DNA of 32,015 nt from Anaerolineales bacterium HSG25 (GCA_030377865.1 JAUCGA010000040.1:13178-45192), one strand, 5' to 3'. Shown: positions 7,830 to 15,877, numbered from the stretch's first letter. Program-made: numbers and translations. Notes: a model not told the origin generated them from the letters alone.

Positions 7830-9476
7830 ATGACAGAAACATTACGTATAATCCCCATAGGTGGTTGTGGGGAAGTTGGAAAAAATATGACTCTTATTCA
7901 ATATGGTGATGAAGCGATAGCCGTTGATTGCGGAGTTATGTTTCCAGAGAATGACATGCTAGGTATCGATTTGGTGATTCCAGATGTGAGCTACTTGAAG
8001 CAAAATCCGGATTTATTAAAAGCTATCCTTTTAACGCACGGTCATGAAGACCATATTGGTGCATTGCCTTATGTATTGCCTCAAGTTTCGGTTCCGTTAT
8101 ACGCGACAACACTAACCCGCGGTCTCATTGAGGTCAAACTCAGAGAAGCCAAACTGCTCAACAAAACCGAAATCACCACGATTACGACTGAGAGCGTTTT
8201 TGAGGTTGGCCCTTTTAAGATTGAACCGTTCCATGTCCCACACTCCATTCCCGATGCGGTTGGATATGCAATCTATACCCCCGCCGGATTGGTGGTTCAT
8301 ACGGGTGAATACAAGTTTGACCCCGACCCGATTGACGGTCGCCCCCCCGATATAGAACGTCTCACCTCGTATGGTGATGAGGGTGTTCTGGCTTTAATCT
8401 CAGATAGTACCAACTCAGAGCGCCCCGGTAGCACCCCTTCAGAACAGATTGTCAGCGAGGCATTTGAAAAACTGTTCACCCAAATTAAGGGGCGCGTTAT
8501 CGTCTCTATGTTTGCCTCCAACATCTCTCGAATTCAGCAAGTGATTAATACCGCGGCCAAACATGACCGTAAATTGGCTATTGTGGGACGAAGCATGGTC
8601 GCCAACGTCAAAATGGCTCGTTTTTTAGGCTATCTTGATGCACCAGAGGGCATGATCGTTTCGGTTGACGAGATCAACCATCACCCTGACCATAAAGTTG
8701 CTATTGTTTGTACCGGCACCCAAGGCGAGCCAACCAGTGCCCTCGTCCGCATGGCAAATGATGATCACCGTCAACTCAGAATCAAAGATACCGACACCGT
8801 GATTTTGTCAGCAACGGCGATTCCGGGTAACGAGGAGTTGGTTCATCGCACTATCGACAATCTTTTCCGGTTAGGAGCAAATGTTATCTACCAAAGCCTC
8901 ATGCCAGTTCATGTCTCTGGACATGGCGCACAAGAAGAGCAAAAGAAGATGCTACGTCTAATTCGACCTCAATATTTCATCCCCACTCAGGGAGAGTACC
9001 GCATGTTGGTTTTGCATGGTCGGTTGGGTGAAGAGGTCGGTATTCCCAAAGAGAACATCTTTATCATTGAAAATGGTGATGTGGTTGAGTTTGATGACGA
9101 AGGTGGTTTCTTAAATGAAACAGTTGACAGTGGGAACATCTTAATTGACGGTCTTGGTATTGGCGACATTGGTAGTATCGTCTTGCGTGACCGTCGTCTA
9201 CTGTCGCGAGATGGCTTTGTGGTGGTAACATTAGCCATAGATAGCGAAACCAGAGAACTCGTTGGTGGACCAGATATTGTGTCGCGAGGCTTTGTTTATG
9301 TACGCGATGCAGAAGATTTGCTTGAGCAGGCTAAAAAACGAGTTGCCAAACTGGTACGCCGAAACAAACTCGGCCCCGATGCCACCACTGGTGTCATCCG
9401 TGACAGCTTGAGCCAGTTCCTCTATCAGCGTACGCATCGTAATCCCATGATCTTTCCGATGGTAATAGCTGTGTAG
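7830..9476 (+). CDS. rnj: Ribonuclease J
   Basis: This 548-aa metallo-beta-lactamase/beta-CASP nuclease degrades and processes RNA, with 5'-exonuclease and endonuclease activity in the cytoplasm. The zinc-binding motif HGHEDH is at 70-75 (His70, His72, Asp74, His75). PHSIPDAVGY supplies a further His, and the beta-CASP region includes CTGTQGEPTSAL and the motif HVSGHGAQEE followed by YFIPTQGEYRML. A C-terminal domain follows, ending RTHRNPMIFPMVIAV. Length matches RNase J1/J2. A clear AAGGAG lies about 7 nt before the ATG. It appears monocistronic, with a leader hairpin at 7695-7728 that could serve in autoregulation (inference). Confidence 0.95.
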   Translation: MTETLRIIPIGGCGEVGKNMTLIQYGDEAIAVDCGVMFPENDMLGIDLVIPDVSYLKQNPDLLKAILLTHGHEDHIGALPYVLPQVSVPLYATTLTRGLIEVKLREAKLLNKTEITTITTESVFEVGPFKIEPFHVPHSIPDAVGYAIYTPAGLVVHTGEYKFDPDPIDGRPPDIERLTSYGDEGVLALISDSTNSERPGSTPSEQIVSEAFEKLFTQIKGRVIVSMFASNISRIQQVINTAAKHDRKLAIVGRSMVANVKMARFLGYLDAPEGMIVSVDEINHHPDHKVAIVCTGTQGEPTSALVRMANDDHRQLRIKDTDTVILSATAIPGNEELVHRTIDNLFRLGANVIYQSLMPVHVSGHGAQEEQKKMLRLIRPQYFIPTQGEYRMLVLHGRLGEEVGIPKENIFIIENGDVVEFDDEGGFLNETVDSGNILIDGLGIGDIGSIVLRDRRLLSRDGFVVVTLAIDSETRELVGGPDIVSRGFVYVRDAEDLLEQAKKRVAKLVRRNKLGPDATTGVIRDSLSQFLYQRTHRNPMIFPMVIAV

Positions 9477-9501
9477 GGATGATTTTCCTCGATTGTGGCG
9501 G

Positions 9502-9592
9502 ATATCCATTCGTCGTACCCTAAAAAGAGAGGTTCAATCTTTAAGATTGAACCTCTCTTGAGTGTGCAACTTATTTAATTCCGAATCCGTAG
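9502..9592. repeat. Family C-type hairpin repeat copy 1
   Basis: Arms AGAGAGGTTCAATCT (9526-9540) and AGATTGAACCTCTCT (9544-9558) form a perfect 15-bp stem with loop TTA. The flank GTGTGCAACTTATTTAATTC matches the outer flanks of the other family C copies. It lies 45 bp after the RNase J stop and may end that transcript by its fold, although no T-tract follows. The outer boundaries are estimated. Confidence 0.7.
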
Positions 9593-9674
9593 TAAAAACC
9601 CGCACTGCGGGCGAATGCAGGCAGTCTGCTGAAATTTGTGAGAAAAATGGTATTGTTAAGAAAACAGCTTAAGG

Positions 9675-9965
9675 TTATCTATACACCTTTTTCTTACCGG
9701 AGTGTCCGCCAATATCTAAGACCAAGATCACTAAGTTATTATCCGCGTCAAAATCCCAAATAATGCGTACATCTCCTGTCGCCCTACTGCTCCACCTTGC
9801 ACCATAGTTTCTAGTTTGGACTTTGTGAGATTTGAGTGAGGGATGGCGAGGATTTTGTCTCAACAATTCTAATGCTTTGATTACTTGTTTTTTCAAAACA
9901 CTATCTTTTTTTATCCACTTGCTGAAATTTCTATGAAATTGAGGGTCAAATCTGAGATGATACAT
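9675..9965 (-). CDS. RelE/ParE-superfamily toxin
   Basis: From Met at 9965 this is a 96-aa basic protein with the RelE/ParE look: an N-terminal strand (MYHLRFDPQFHRNF), a helical hairpin (KWIKKDSVLKKQVIKALELLRQNP), then strands carrying the basic core (RWSSRATGDVRIIWDF) and a C-terminal strand (VILVLDIGGHS). Family members cleave mRNA at the ribosome or poison gyrase; which applies is not decidable here. The frame is open up to an ATG at 10013, but the 9965 start fits the family better. Neither start has a good Shine-Dalgarno, so translation probably depends on coupling to the overlapping antitoxin gene. Confidence 0.8.
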   Translation of the reverse strand: MYHLRFDPQFHRNFSKWIKKDSVLKKQVIKALELLRQNPRHPSLKSHKVQTRNYGARWSSRATGDVRIIWDFDADNNLVILVLDIGGHSGKKKVYR

Positions 9966-10248
9966 TTGATATTGATAGCCGTTTGGATTTTTCTTGTCGC
10001 AGTTGTTCATCAAAGTTATTTAGAGCGTCCAAAATATCTTCATTAGGGCTTACTGTAATATATTCACCAGTTTTGAAATTTTCAAGAGCAGTCCCTATCC
10101 TTTTCTCTGTTTCCTTATCCACCATCGGTATCTTGGCATCATCAAAAATAGCGGCAAATTTTTGCCTAATAATTTCCAAAAAATCCGGGTGTTCTTCCAA
10201 ATAGGTGAGTATAAGATTTTGTATGGCTTGGTTGGTTGACATGTTCAC
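9946..10248 (-). CDS. Putative antitoxin of the adjacent RelE/ParE-like toxin
   Basis: This 100-aa acidic, mostly helical protein lies directly upstream of the toxin and overlaps it. That order and overlap are typical of type II toxin-antitoxin operons. I do not recognise a DNA-binding fold with certainty. The start is taken as GTG 10248 because AGGAG (10256-10260) lies 7 nt upstream; an ATG at 10242 would be 13 nt away. The C-terminal half (YITVSPNEDILDALNNF to the end) may be the toxin-wrapping part (inference). Confidence 0.72.
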   Translation of the reverse strand: MNMSTNQAIQNLILTYLEEHPDFLEIIRQKFAAIFDDAKIPMVDKETEKRIGTALENFKTGEYITVSPNEDILDALNNFDEQLRQEKSKRLSISNVSSQI

Positions 10249-10440
10249 TTTATCACTCCTGTTTATTAGATGTTACGTTTTGTGAATTTAGAATACAGCA
10301 AATGTTGGCTATGACCATTCGTTGTATTCTAAATTCGCTGTTCTGTTTGGCTAAACCTGTCAGCGATTATAGCATATATGACATGCATCGACCAACCTAT
10401 CTAGTGAAATCTTAGTACTCGACAGAACGTTTAGCCTGAA

Positions 10441-10515
10441 CTGATCAATACAGAGATTCACAGAGGGGCACAGAGAAAAAGTAATTTTTTCTCTGTGCCC
10501 CTCTGTGTTACTGTT
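10441..10515. repeat. Long palindrome of the CACAGAGGGGCACAGAG type
   Basis: Arms CACAGAGGGGCACAGAG and CTCTGTGCCCCTCTGTG, extended by A and T runs, give a stem of about 22 bp with a short loop at about 10456-10507. Flanking text (TTTAGCCTGAACTGATCAATACAGAG, split here only in description) resembles 19692-19717. The palindrome type is a known dispersed bacterial repeat. It lies after the metal ATPase stop and could end transcription from either side. Nothing else is seen in 10249-10546. Confidence 0.7.
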
Positions 10516-10546
10516 TTAGTCTTCCCTAAACCTAACAAGACTATCT

Positions 10547-12607
10547 TCACCCTACGAAGTCTGTTTTTGACCTCGTAGGTGTTTCACGTCGCGTCCGATA
10601 AAATAGCAACGTTAGCCCATTTAAAACCACCAACACTGTACCACCCTCATGTCCCAAAACAGCTAAAGGCAGAGGCAAATCCATCATAAAGATAGCCCCA
10701 ATCATTAGTACAATCATGGTCAAAGCAAAAGCCAGATTAACGAACAAGGTACGCTGAGTGCGTTGACTAAGAGCCAACAGGTAAGGGATGTTCCGCAGTT
10801 CGTCGGCCAGTAGAACTACGTCCGCCGTTTCGAGAGCTACGTCACTGCCCCCTGCCCCCATGGCGATACCAAGGTCGGCTTGGGCCAGCGCCGGTGCGTC
10901 ATTCACACCGTCACCGACCATTGCGACAGGGCCGTATTGGGCTTGCAGGTCTCGTACCCGAGCCACCTTATCAGCCGGTAACAACTCTGCATACACCTGA
11001 TCTACGCCGACCTGTTGGGCGATGGTTTCGGCTACCTGCTCTTGATCACCCGTCAGCATGACCACCTGCTCAATCCCCATTGCTTTGAGCGACTGCACCA
11101 CCTCATGCGACCGCTCTCGCACAGTGTCGGCAATTGCGATAACCCCCAATACCTGCGCTGTTTGGTCAGCCTGCCCCATCTTGGCTACCACAATTGAGGT
11201 TTTGCCAGCATGCTGAAACCGATCAACCATTGTTTGAGCCGTTGACTCATTCTCCATGTCGATTCCGGCAAAGTAGCGCCAACTGCCCACCCGAAATGTT
11301 TGTCCCCTGATTTCAGCCTCAATACCACGCCCTGTTTCGGCCTGAAAAGCCGTCACCTCAACGAACGATACCCCCTGCTCTTGCGCGGCTCCAACGATTG
11401 CCTGCCCTAACGGATGTTCTGACTTTACTTCCAATGAAGCGGCCAAGGCTAATAGTTGTGTCTGCGGGTCAGTTTGATTAAAGCCTAGCCCCGTCAACAT
11501 GTCTGCCGGAGTGCTGAGACAAGGTTGAATATCCGTCACCATCGGTTGACCTTGGGTCAGGGTTCCTGTTTTATCAAAGGCCACCACTTTAACCTGCGCC
11601 GCTTGCTCGACATGTGCCCCACCTTTAAAGAGAACGCCTTGTCGAGCGCCATTGCCGATGGCTGATAAAATCGCGGCGGGTGTACTGATAATCAGCGCAC
11701 AGGGCGAGGCCGCGACCATGACGGTCATGGCTCGATAAAAGGCTATCGCAAACGATTCACTGCCCCACAATACCGGAGTTACAGCTACCAAAGCCGTAAA
11801 AAGAATCACCCCAATCGCGTAATATTGCTCTGCGGTGTCCAAAAAACGTTGCGTTTTGGCCTTTTGACTGCGAGCCTCTTCGACCAAGGTAATTAGTTTG
11901 GCGATGGTTGATTCATGAGCCAGATGAGTCACCTCAGCCTCAAAATAACCATTTTTGTTGATTGTTCCGGCAAAAACTGTCTCGCCCACTGTTTTTAAGA
12001 CGGGCAAAGATTCGCCGGTAATAGAGGCTTGGTCAACGCTACTAGAGCCATCTACCAGCCGCCCATCCAGAGGAATTCGGTCGCCCGGTTTGATAATGAA
12101 ACGGTCGCCAAGAGCTACCGCTTCTAAGGGCAAAACCATCTCTTGGGTTCCCCTTCGAACGAGGGCTTGGTCGGGACGTAGGGCCATGAGTGCTTTGATG
12201 GCGTTTCGGGTGCGACCCAAGGCGTAATCTTGCAATACATTTGACAGCGTGAAGAGGAACAACAGCATGGCTCCCTCAAACGGGGCACCAACGTAGAGCG
12301 CACCTAACGCGGCTAAAATCATTAGCAGGTCAACATCAATCGTTCCTTTGCGTAACGAGGCTAACCCACCTTTTAGGCCAAACCAGCCTCCGGTTACATA
12401 AGCAACGAGATATAGGCCATTGCTGACCCAGGCCGCGTCTCCGTAGTGCCCCACCAGCCATGCTGTAACCATCGCTACCAGTGTTATTATAGTAAAGACT
12501 AATTCCAACTTGTCGCTCCAACGATGAATGTGGTCACGTAAACTAATTTTTGAATCATCGCCGTTTTGTTCAACGGTACCATATCCCAACGGATTTGTGA
12601 TTGCCAT
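10547..12607 (-). CDS. P1B-4-type heavy-metal ATPase (Co/Fe/Zn exporter-like)
   Basis: This 686-aa P-type ATPase is an inner-membrane metal exporter. It has TGES (197-200) in the actuator domain, DKTGTLT with the phosphorylated Asp345, and GDGVNDAPAL in the hinge. The transmembrane metal site is SPC (301-303) instead of CPC, and the last helix carries HEGGT (653-657). Together these are the signature of the P1B-4 group (CoaT, CtpD), which exports cobalt, iron and sometimes zinc or nickel. There is no N-terminal metal-binding domain, also typical. The start ATG has AGGAG about 8 nt upstream. A perfect TTAGGC-TT-GCCTAA palindrome lies 89 bp upstream and may be a metal-responsive operator. No regulator gene is adjacent. 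Confidence 0.93.
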   Translation of the reverse strand: MAITNPLGYGTVEQNGDDSKISLRDHIHRWSDKLELVFTIITLVAMVTAWLVGHYGDAAWVSNGLYLVAYVTGGWFGLKGGLASLRKGTIDVDLLMILAALGALYVGAPFEGAMLLFLFTLSNVLQDYALGRTRNAIKALMALRPDQALVRRGTQEMVLPLEAVALGDRFIIKPGDRIPLDGRLVDGSSSVDQASITGESLPVLKTVGETVFAGTINKNGYFEAEVTHLAHESTIAKLITLVEEARSQKAKTQRFLDTAEQYYAIGVILFTALVAVTPVLWGSESFAIAFYRAMTVMVAASPCALIISTPAAILSAIGNGARQGVLFKGGAHVEQAAQVKVVAFDKTGTLTQGQPMVTDIQPCLSTPADMLTGLGFNQTDPQTQLLALAASLEVKSEHPLGQAIVGAAQEQGVSFVEVTAFQAETGRGIEAEIRGQTFRVGSWRYFAGIDMENESTAQTMVDRFQHAGKTSIVVAKMGQADQTAQVLGVIAIADTVRERSHEVVQSLKAMGIEQVVMLTGDQEQVAETIAQQVGVDQVYAELLPADKVARVRDLQAQYGPVAMVGDGVNDAPALAQADLGIAMGAGGSDVALETADVVLLADELRNIPYLLALSQRTQRTLFVNLAFALTMIVLMIGAIFMMDLPLPLAVLGHEGGTVLVVLNGLTLLFYRTRRETPTRSKTDFVG

Positions 12608-12695
12608 GATAATCGCTCCTTTTTACATGTGAGATCAATTGTTTGGTCTCAGTATAACAAATCAGGATGTTCTTAGTCTATACAAAATTAGAAAA

Positions 12696-12709
12696 TTAGG
12701 CTTGCCTAA
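12696..12709. promoter_or_regulatory. Palindrome TTAGGC-TT-GCCTAA, possible metalloregulator operator
   Basis: A perfect 6-bp inverted repeat with a 2-bp spacer sits between the divergent metal ATPase and PKD-protein genes. It resembles the TTAGG...CCTAA arms of DtxR/IdeR-type iron boxes. The link to the ATPase is inference from position. Confidence 0.4.
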
Positions 12710-12745
12710 CAATGGCTATTAGTTAAATCATGAAACCCTAATTCT

Positions 12746-12799
12746 AGTTGACATAATACATTTTGTTGTGGTATACTAAAACTCAATATTATGTCAACT
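12746..12799 (+). promoter_or_regulatory. Promoter framed by a 13-bp perfect inverted repeat
   Basis: TTGACA (12748-12753) and TATACT (12772-12777), 18 bp apart, form a good sigma-70 promoter for the gene at 12824. AGTTGACATAATA (12746-12758) and TATTATGTCAACT (12787-12799) are perfect inverted repeats: the left arm covers the -35 and the right arm lies just beyond the -10, around the likely start point. This placement suits a repressor binding both arms, or a folded leader. GGGAG lies 9 nt before the ATG. Confidence 0.65.
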
Positions 12800-12823
12800 T
12801 TACTATAGTGGGAGATAGCCCAA

Positions 12824-13909
12824 ATGTTTAGCAAAAAATCTGACGATGATTTTGATGAAGAAGACGTTGTTGAGGAAGAAGAAGAAGTTCTTGACGATGA
12901 CGAGTATGAAGACGACGACGATGATGATGATGAGGCTCCTAAAAAGAATAGCCCCCGAATTCTGTTGTTGGTCGTTGCTATTGTATCGCTTTGTTGTTTA
13001 GGTGGAGTTGGGTTAGGCACACAGTTTAACCTCATTCCGGGCATGGGGTCTCCTGCTCCTGCCGCGCCGCCTCCAGCCGAGGACGGTGATTCAAATCAGC
13101 CAGCCGATGATGGTTCTGAGGAAGCGCCCGCTGAGGATGGCGACGCAAATCAGCCAGCCGACGATGGTTCTGAGGAAGTGCCGGCTGAGGAAGGCGATTC
13201 AAATCAGCCTGCCGATGATGGTTCTGAGGAAGCACCCGCCGAAGACGGCGATTCAAATCAGCCTGCCGATGATGGTTCTGAGGAAGCACCCGCCGAGGAT
13301 AGTGATTCAAATCAGCCAGCCGACGACGGTTCTGAGGAAGCACCCGCTGAGGAAGGCGATTCAAATCAGCCAGCCGATGATGGTTCTGAGGAAGCACCCG
13401 CTGAGGAAGGCGATTCAAATCAGCCAGCCGACGACGGTTCTGAGGAAGTGCCGGCTGAGGAAGGCGATTCAAATCAGCCAGCCGATGAAGCACCCGCCGA
13501 AGAAGGGGATTCAAATCAGCCTGCCGATGATGGTTCTGAGAAAGCATCCGCTGAGGATAGCTCTGCCGATATGACTTCTCCTACAGACGAGAGTAACGCT
13601 TGTGCCGATAACACCGCTCCGACGGCTCAACTCGATGGCCCTCAAGAAGGCATGATGGGTAAAGGGTTGGCAATGATGCTCTTTGATGCCAGTAACTCTA
13701 ATGATGCGGACGGCATGATTGTGGCTTACAAATGGGCTTTTGGTGACGGTAATAGCATGGAAGGTTCAAATGTTATTCATGGATATGGTAATACGGGCAG
13801 TTATGTGGTCACATTAACGGTTATTGATGATTGTGGCGCAGAAGCTCAAGGTACCTTAAATGTCGATATTGTCGAGCCTGCTCCTCCGGTTGAAGAAACG
13901 ACCGAATAG
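12824..13909 (+). CDS. Membrane-anchored acidic repeat protein with PKD domain
   Basis: This 361-aa surface protein starts with a strongly acidic cytoplasmic tail (residues 7-38 are mostly D/E), then one membrane helix (about 44-66), so the bulk is predicted outside (type II orientation). Residues 84-241 are nine tandem copies of an 18-aa acidic unit (PAEDGDSNQPADDGSEEA and variants); the eighth is shortened to 14 aa. A PKD domain follows (about 268-350), with the hallmark WAFGDGNS and a YVVTLTVIDDCG strand. There is no cell-wall sorting signal. PKD domains mediate protein or carbohydrate contacts at the cell surface; the ligand here is unknown. The promoter at 12748-12777 is strong and apparently regulated. 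Confidence 0.88.
   Translation: MFSKKSDDDFDEEDVVEEEEEVLDDDEYEDDDDDDDEAPKKNSPRILLLVVAIVSLCCLGGVGLGTQFNLIPGMGSPAPAAPPPAEDGDSNQPADDGSEEAPAEDGDANQPADDGSEEVPAEEGDSNQPADDGSEEAPAEDGDSNQPADDGSEEAPAEDSDSNQPADDGSEEAPAEEGDSNQPADDGSEEAPAEEGDSNQPADDGSEEVPAEEGDSNQPADEAPAEEGDSNQPADDGSEKASAEDSSADMTSPTDESNACADNTAPTAQLDGPQEGMMGKGLAMMLFDASNSNDADGMIVAYKWAFGDGNSMEGSNVIHGYGNTGSYVVTLTVIDDCGAEAQGTLNVDIVEPAPPVEETTE
13073..13546 (+). repeat. 54-bp coding tandem repeat, nine units
   Basis: Eight full 54-bp units and one 42-bp unit (DGSE codons missing) encode the acidic spacer of the PKD protein. Copies differ mainly at a few third positions and at D/E, S/A and A/V codons, a sign of recent expansion. No unit contains a stop in several frames, so other frames and the opposite strand stay open as artefacts. 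Confidence 0.95.
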
Positions 13910-13922
13910 CCACAGTTAGTCA

Positions 13923-14117
13923 TTAAGGAATGGGTCCTAAATAAGTTGCGCGCTCCAGAGTGATTCAATCTTTAAGATGGAACCACTCTCCAAATGTAAA
14001 TATTCAGCGAACTCGCCAGAAAGAGCGTCAGAAACCTGATTTCTCAAAGAAATCGGGTTTCTAGAGCGGTATTACTGAACTTTTATCTCCAAGTTAATTA
14101 ATCCCGATTCCTAAACC
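13923..14117. mobile_element. Family C element copy 2, interrupted by a 91-bp element
   Basis: Left part 13923-13995 and right part 14087-14117 rejoin across the family D insert to give an element of about 91-93 bp. Its ends are TTAAGGAATGGG and CCCGATTCCTAA, with a 33-nt hairpin (13957-13989, one mismatch) in the middle. No target duplication remains, so it is older than its insert. Confidence 0.7.
13996..14086. mobile_element. Family D 91-bp element copy 1 (8-bp TSD CTCCAA(A/G)T)
   Basis: The ends are GTAAATATTCAG and CTGAACTTTTAT. A hairpin with arms of 15 nt (one mismatch) and a 3-nt loop lies at element positions 35-67. CTCCAAAT (13988-13995) and CTCCAAGT (14087-14094) are the target duplication, one base diverged. 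It is inserted inside a family C element. Confidence 0.85.
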
Positions 14118-14140
14118 GAAAAAAATAGAACGTCATGAAA

Positions 14141-14176
14141 AAACGCCCCGATGGTTGTCGGGGCGTTTGTTTTTCG
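14141..14176 (+). terminator. Intrinsic terminator
   Basis: AAACGCCCCGA (14141-14151) and TCGGGGCGTTT (14158-14168) form an 11-bp stem followed by GTTTTTC. It is the likely terminator of the PKD-protein gene, now 230 bp beyond its stop because the family C/D elements lie between. Confidence 0.75.
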
Positions 14177-14203
14177 ATATAATTGAGGGAAAGCCATTGG
14201 TTA

Positions 14204-14314
14204 GGCAGTTCCAGAAAAATAAATCTCTCACCGTCCCCTGAGCCTGTCGAAGGGGAACTGGCTTCGACAAGCTCAGCCAACGATTTTTGGGAGGTTTTAA
14301 AAGTTGGAACTGCC
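14204..14314. mobile_element. Family B element copy 3 (3-bp TSD TTA)
   Basis: This 111-bp element has ends GGCAGTTCCAGAAAAATAAA and TTAAAAGTTGGAACTGCC, flanked by TTA at 14201-14203 and 14315-14317. The core is a CTGAGCCTGTCGAAGG / CTTCGACAAGCTCAG palindrome, the same type as in copy 4 but unlike copies 1 and 2. Confidence 0.88.
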
Positions 14315-14431
14315 TTATATATGGAATGGGCATTAATTAAATTGTGTTTATGACCGCTGATTGAAATCAGAGTCTTATACGGAAAACCTGCTTAAGCAGA
14401 TTTCTTGTGTCAGCCTAAGAATTCATTCTTA

Positions 14432-14532
14432 GGCACGTGGAAAAAAATAATTGTCCCGCGGAGTAGGCACGTATCGTGCCGCACCGCGGGTGCTAACTCC
14501 TCAATTGGGATGTTTTATTTCTTCCGTCTGCC
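14432..14532. mobile_element. Family F element copy 1 (3-bp TSD TTA)
   Basis: This 101-bp element has ends GGCACGTGGAAAAAAATAA and TTATTTCTTCCGTCTGCC, flanked by TTA at 14429-14431 and 14533-14535. The core has GTAGGCACG and GTGCCGC arms. A second copy lies inverted at 24199-24294. End sequence and duplication length resemble family B. Flanking 14324-14428 and 14536-14590 hold family C flank fragments; the rest of 13910-14663 shows no gene. Confidence 0.85.
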
Positions 14533-14663
14533 TTAGGTGCAAACACGCAACTTATTTAGAACTCATTCCTATGGCACACAAATAGGATGCAGACAAAAGA
14601 GAAACCTCAAACAGGTTATACCTATTCTGTTTTCATCCGCTAACTTTATCCGGGAGGGTATTT

Positions 14664-15869
14664 ATGAGAGGAAATCGTCGAGTTCAGATTGTAGCGATTA
14701 GTATTGTAGTAGTATTAGCCCTATGTTTGGTGGGGTATTTGGTTTTTAGTATCGTGAATAGCAGTCCGCCAGACGAGGTCGCGAGTGGCCCCACCGCAGA
14801 CGAGATAACGGCCACCGAGACGGCTGAAGCAGAAGCAACGGCAGAAGCGGCTGAGGCAGAAGAAGCAGAGCCAACTCCAACCTCAACTCGTGTACAGTCT
14901 GATGAGGCAAGCGAATCTGATGACGCTGATGAGACTGATGATACAGACGAGGCTGATGAAACGGAGGATGAATCGGCTGACGAGTTGGACTCGCCAACCG
15001 CGACTCCGCAATCAACCAAGGACGAATCTGATAATGGGTCTGACTTTAAGAATGCCCCCTCATCAAATACAAAAGTCATCTATCAAACCGCGCAACTGCT
15101 TGAAAATGGTGATTTTGAGGATGGTTTTACCGAATTTGGGGTAGCCGAAAGTTGGCAAGGGTTTCAAAATGATGGCGTGTTGGCTCTTTTCTTGTCCGAA
15201 GAGGCCGAGTTTGTTGGTCAAGGCGACCATGCCCAACGGTTTATTATGCGTGATAGCACCCAACAAGACCGTTATGCCGGAATTTATCAACAGGTTGAGG
15301 TTATCCCCGACGAAGTTTATACCTTGTCTCTAAATGGTCATATCCGGTCGGCCTTTGGCGACATCGCGGCGAGTAGCTACGGTTATCGGATGCAGTACGC
15401 CATTGATGATAGCGGCTCTGATGATTGGCAGTCGATTCCGGCTGAGAGTTGGGTTGAACTGCCGTGGGATGAGGCCGCGCTTTATGTCGCTCCGGCTGAG
15501 TTATATACTTACACCACCGAAATCACTCCCACCTCTGACTCTATTACCCTGTATGTACGAGCATGGAATAAATGGGCAGTTCTTGGTGAATCGCAATATA
15601 CACTCGATGATTTAACCCTGACCGGCCCGAAAAAGGTGTGGGTGGTCGATGCTGACGATGAAGAAGAAGAGGGTGATGCCGACAATGAGGCTGATAAGTT
15701 TGAGCCGGGCGACTCGACGGATATGGATGAAGGCGCAGATGGTTTGTTGCCTGTCACCGGCATGACCAGTGGATCCCCCATCGGCCAAGACGGGCGACTT
15801 TTGAGCGGTTTGTTCGTTTTAATGTTACTCAGCGTTGGGGTTGGGTACCGATTGTATCGGTATCGTTAA
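14664..15869 (+). CDS. LPVTG-anchored surface protein with jelly-roll-like domain
   Basis: This 401-aa protein has a basic N-terminus and one hydrophobic segment (about 8-31) serving as signal or anchor. A low-complexity acidic Ala/Glu/Thr/Asp region follows (about 36-125), probably a stalk. Residues about 138-315 form a beta-rich domain beginning LLENGDFEDGF, the usual entry of CBM4/9-like carbohydrate-binding domains, and ending QYTLDDLTLTG. A second acidic linker leads to LPVTG (362-366), a hydrophobic stretch and the basic tail YRLYRYR, the order of a sortase sorting signal. No sortase is encoded here. Binding specificity is unknown. A GGGAGG lies about 8 nt before the ATG. Confidence 0.85.
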   Translation: MRGNRRVQIVAISIVVVLALCLVGYLVFSIVNSSPPDEVASGPTADEITATETAEAEATAEAAEAEEAEPTPTSTRVQSDEASESDDADETDDTDEADETEDESADELDSPTATPQSTKDESDNGSDFKNAPSSNTKVIYQTAQLLENGDFEDGFTEFGVAESWQGFQNDGVLALFLSEEAEFVGQGDHAQRFIMRDSTQQDRYAGIYQQVEVIPDEVYTLSLNGHIRSAFGDIAASSYGYRMQYAIDDSGSDDWQSIPAESWVELPWDEAALYVAPAELYTYTTEITPTSDSITLYVRAWNKWAVLGESQYTLDDLTLTGPKKVWVVDADDEEEEGDADNEADKFEPGDSTDMDEGADGLLPVTGMTSGSPIGQDGRLLSGLFVLMLLSVGVGYRLYRYR

Positions 15870-15877
15870 TAAATCCC

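Noticed and set aside
9526-9558. Family C hairpin as a dedicated RNase J terminator
   Set aside because: The same hairpin occurs at several unrelated places and lacks a T-tract, so it is listed as a repeat with only possible termination effect.
12706-13044. Minus-strand frame rich in serine opposite the acidic tail
   Set aside because: It is the complement of GAT/GAA-rich codons and has no start signal or recognisable sequence.
13032-13574. Long open frames on both strands over the PKD-protein repeats
   Set aside because: They exist only because the 54-bp unit lacks stops in several frames. The plus-strand frame with start, membrane helix and PKD domain is the real gene.
14684-15079. Minus-strand Ser/Ala-rich frame opposite the acidic stalk of the LPVTG protein
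   Set aside because: It is an artefact of low-complexity codons on the true strand.
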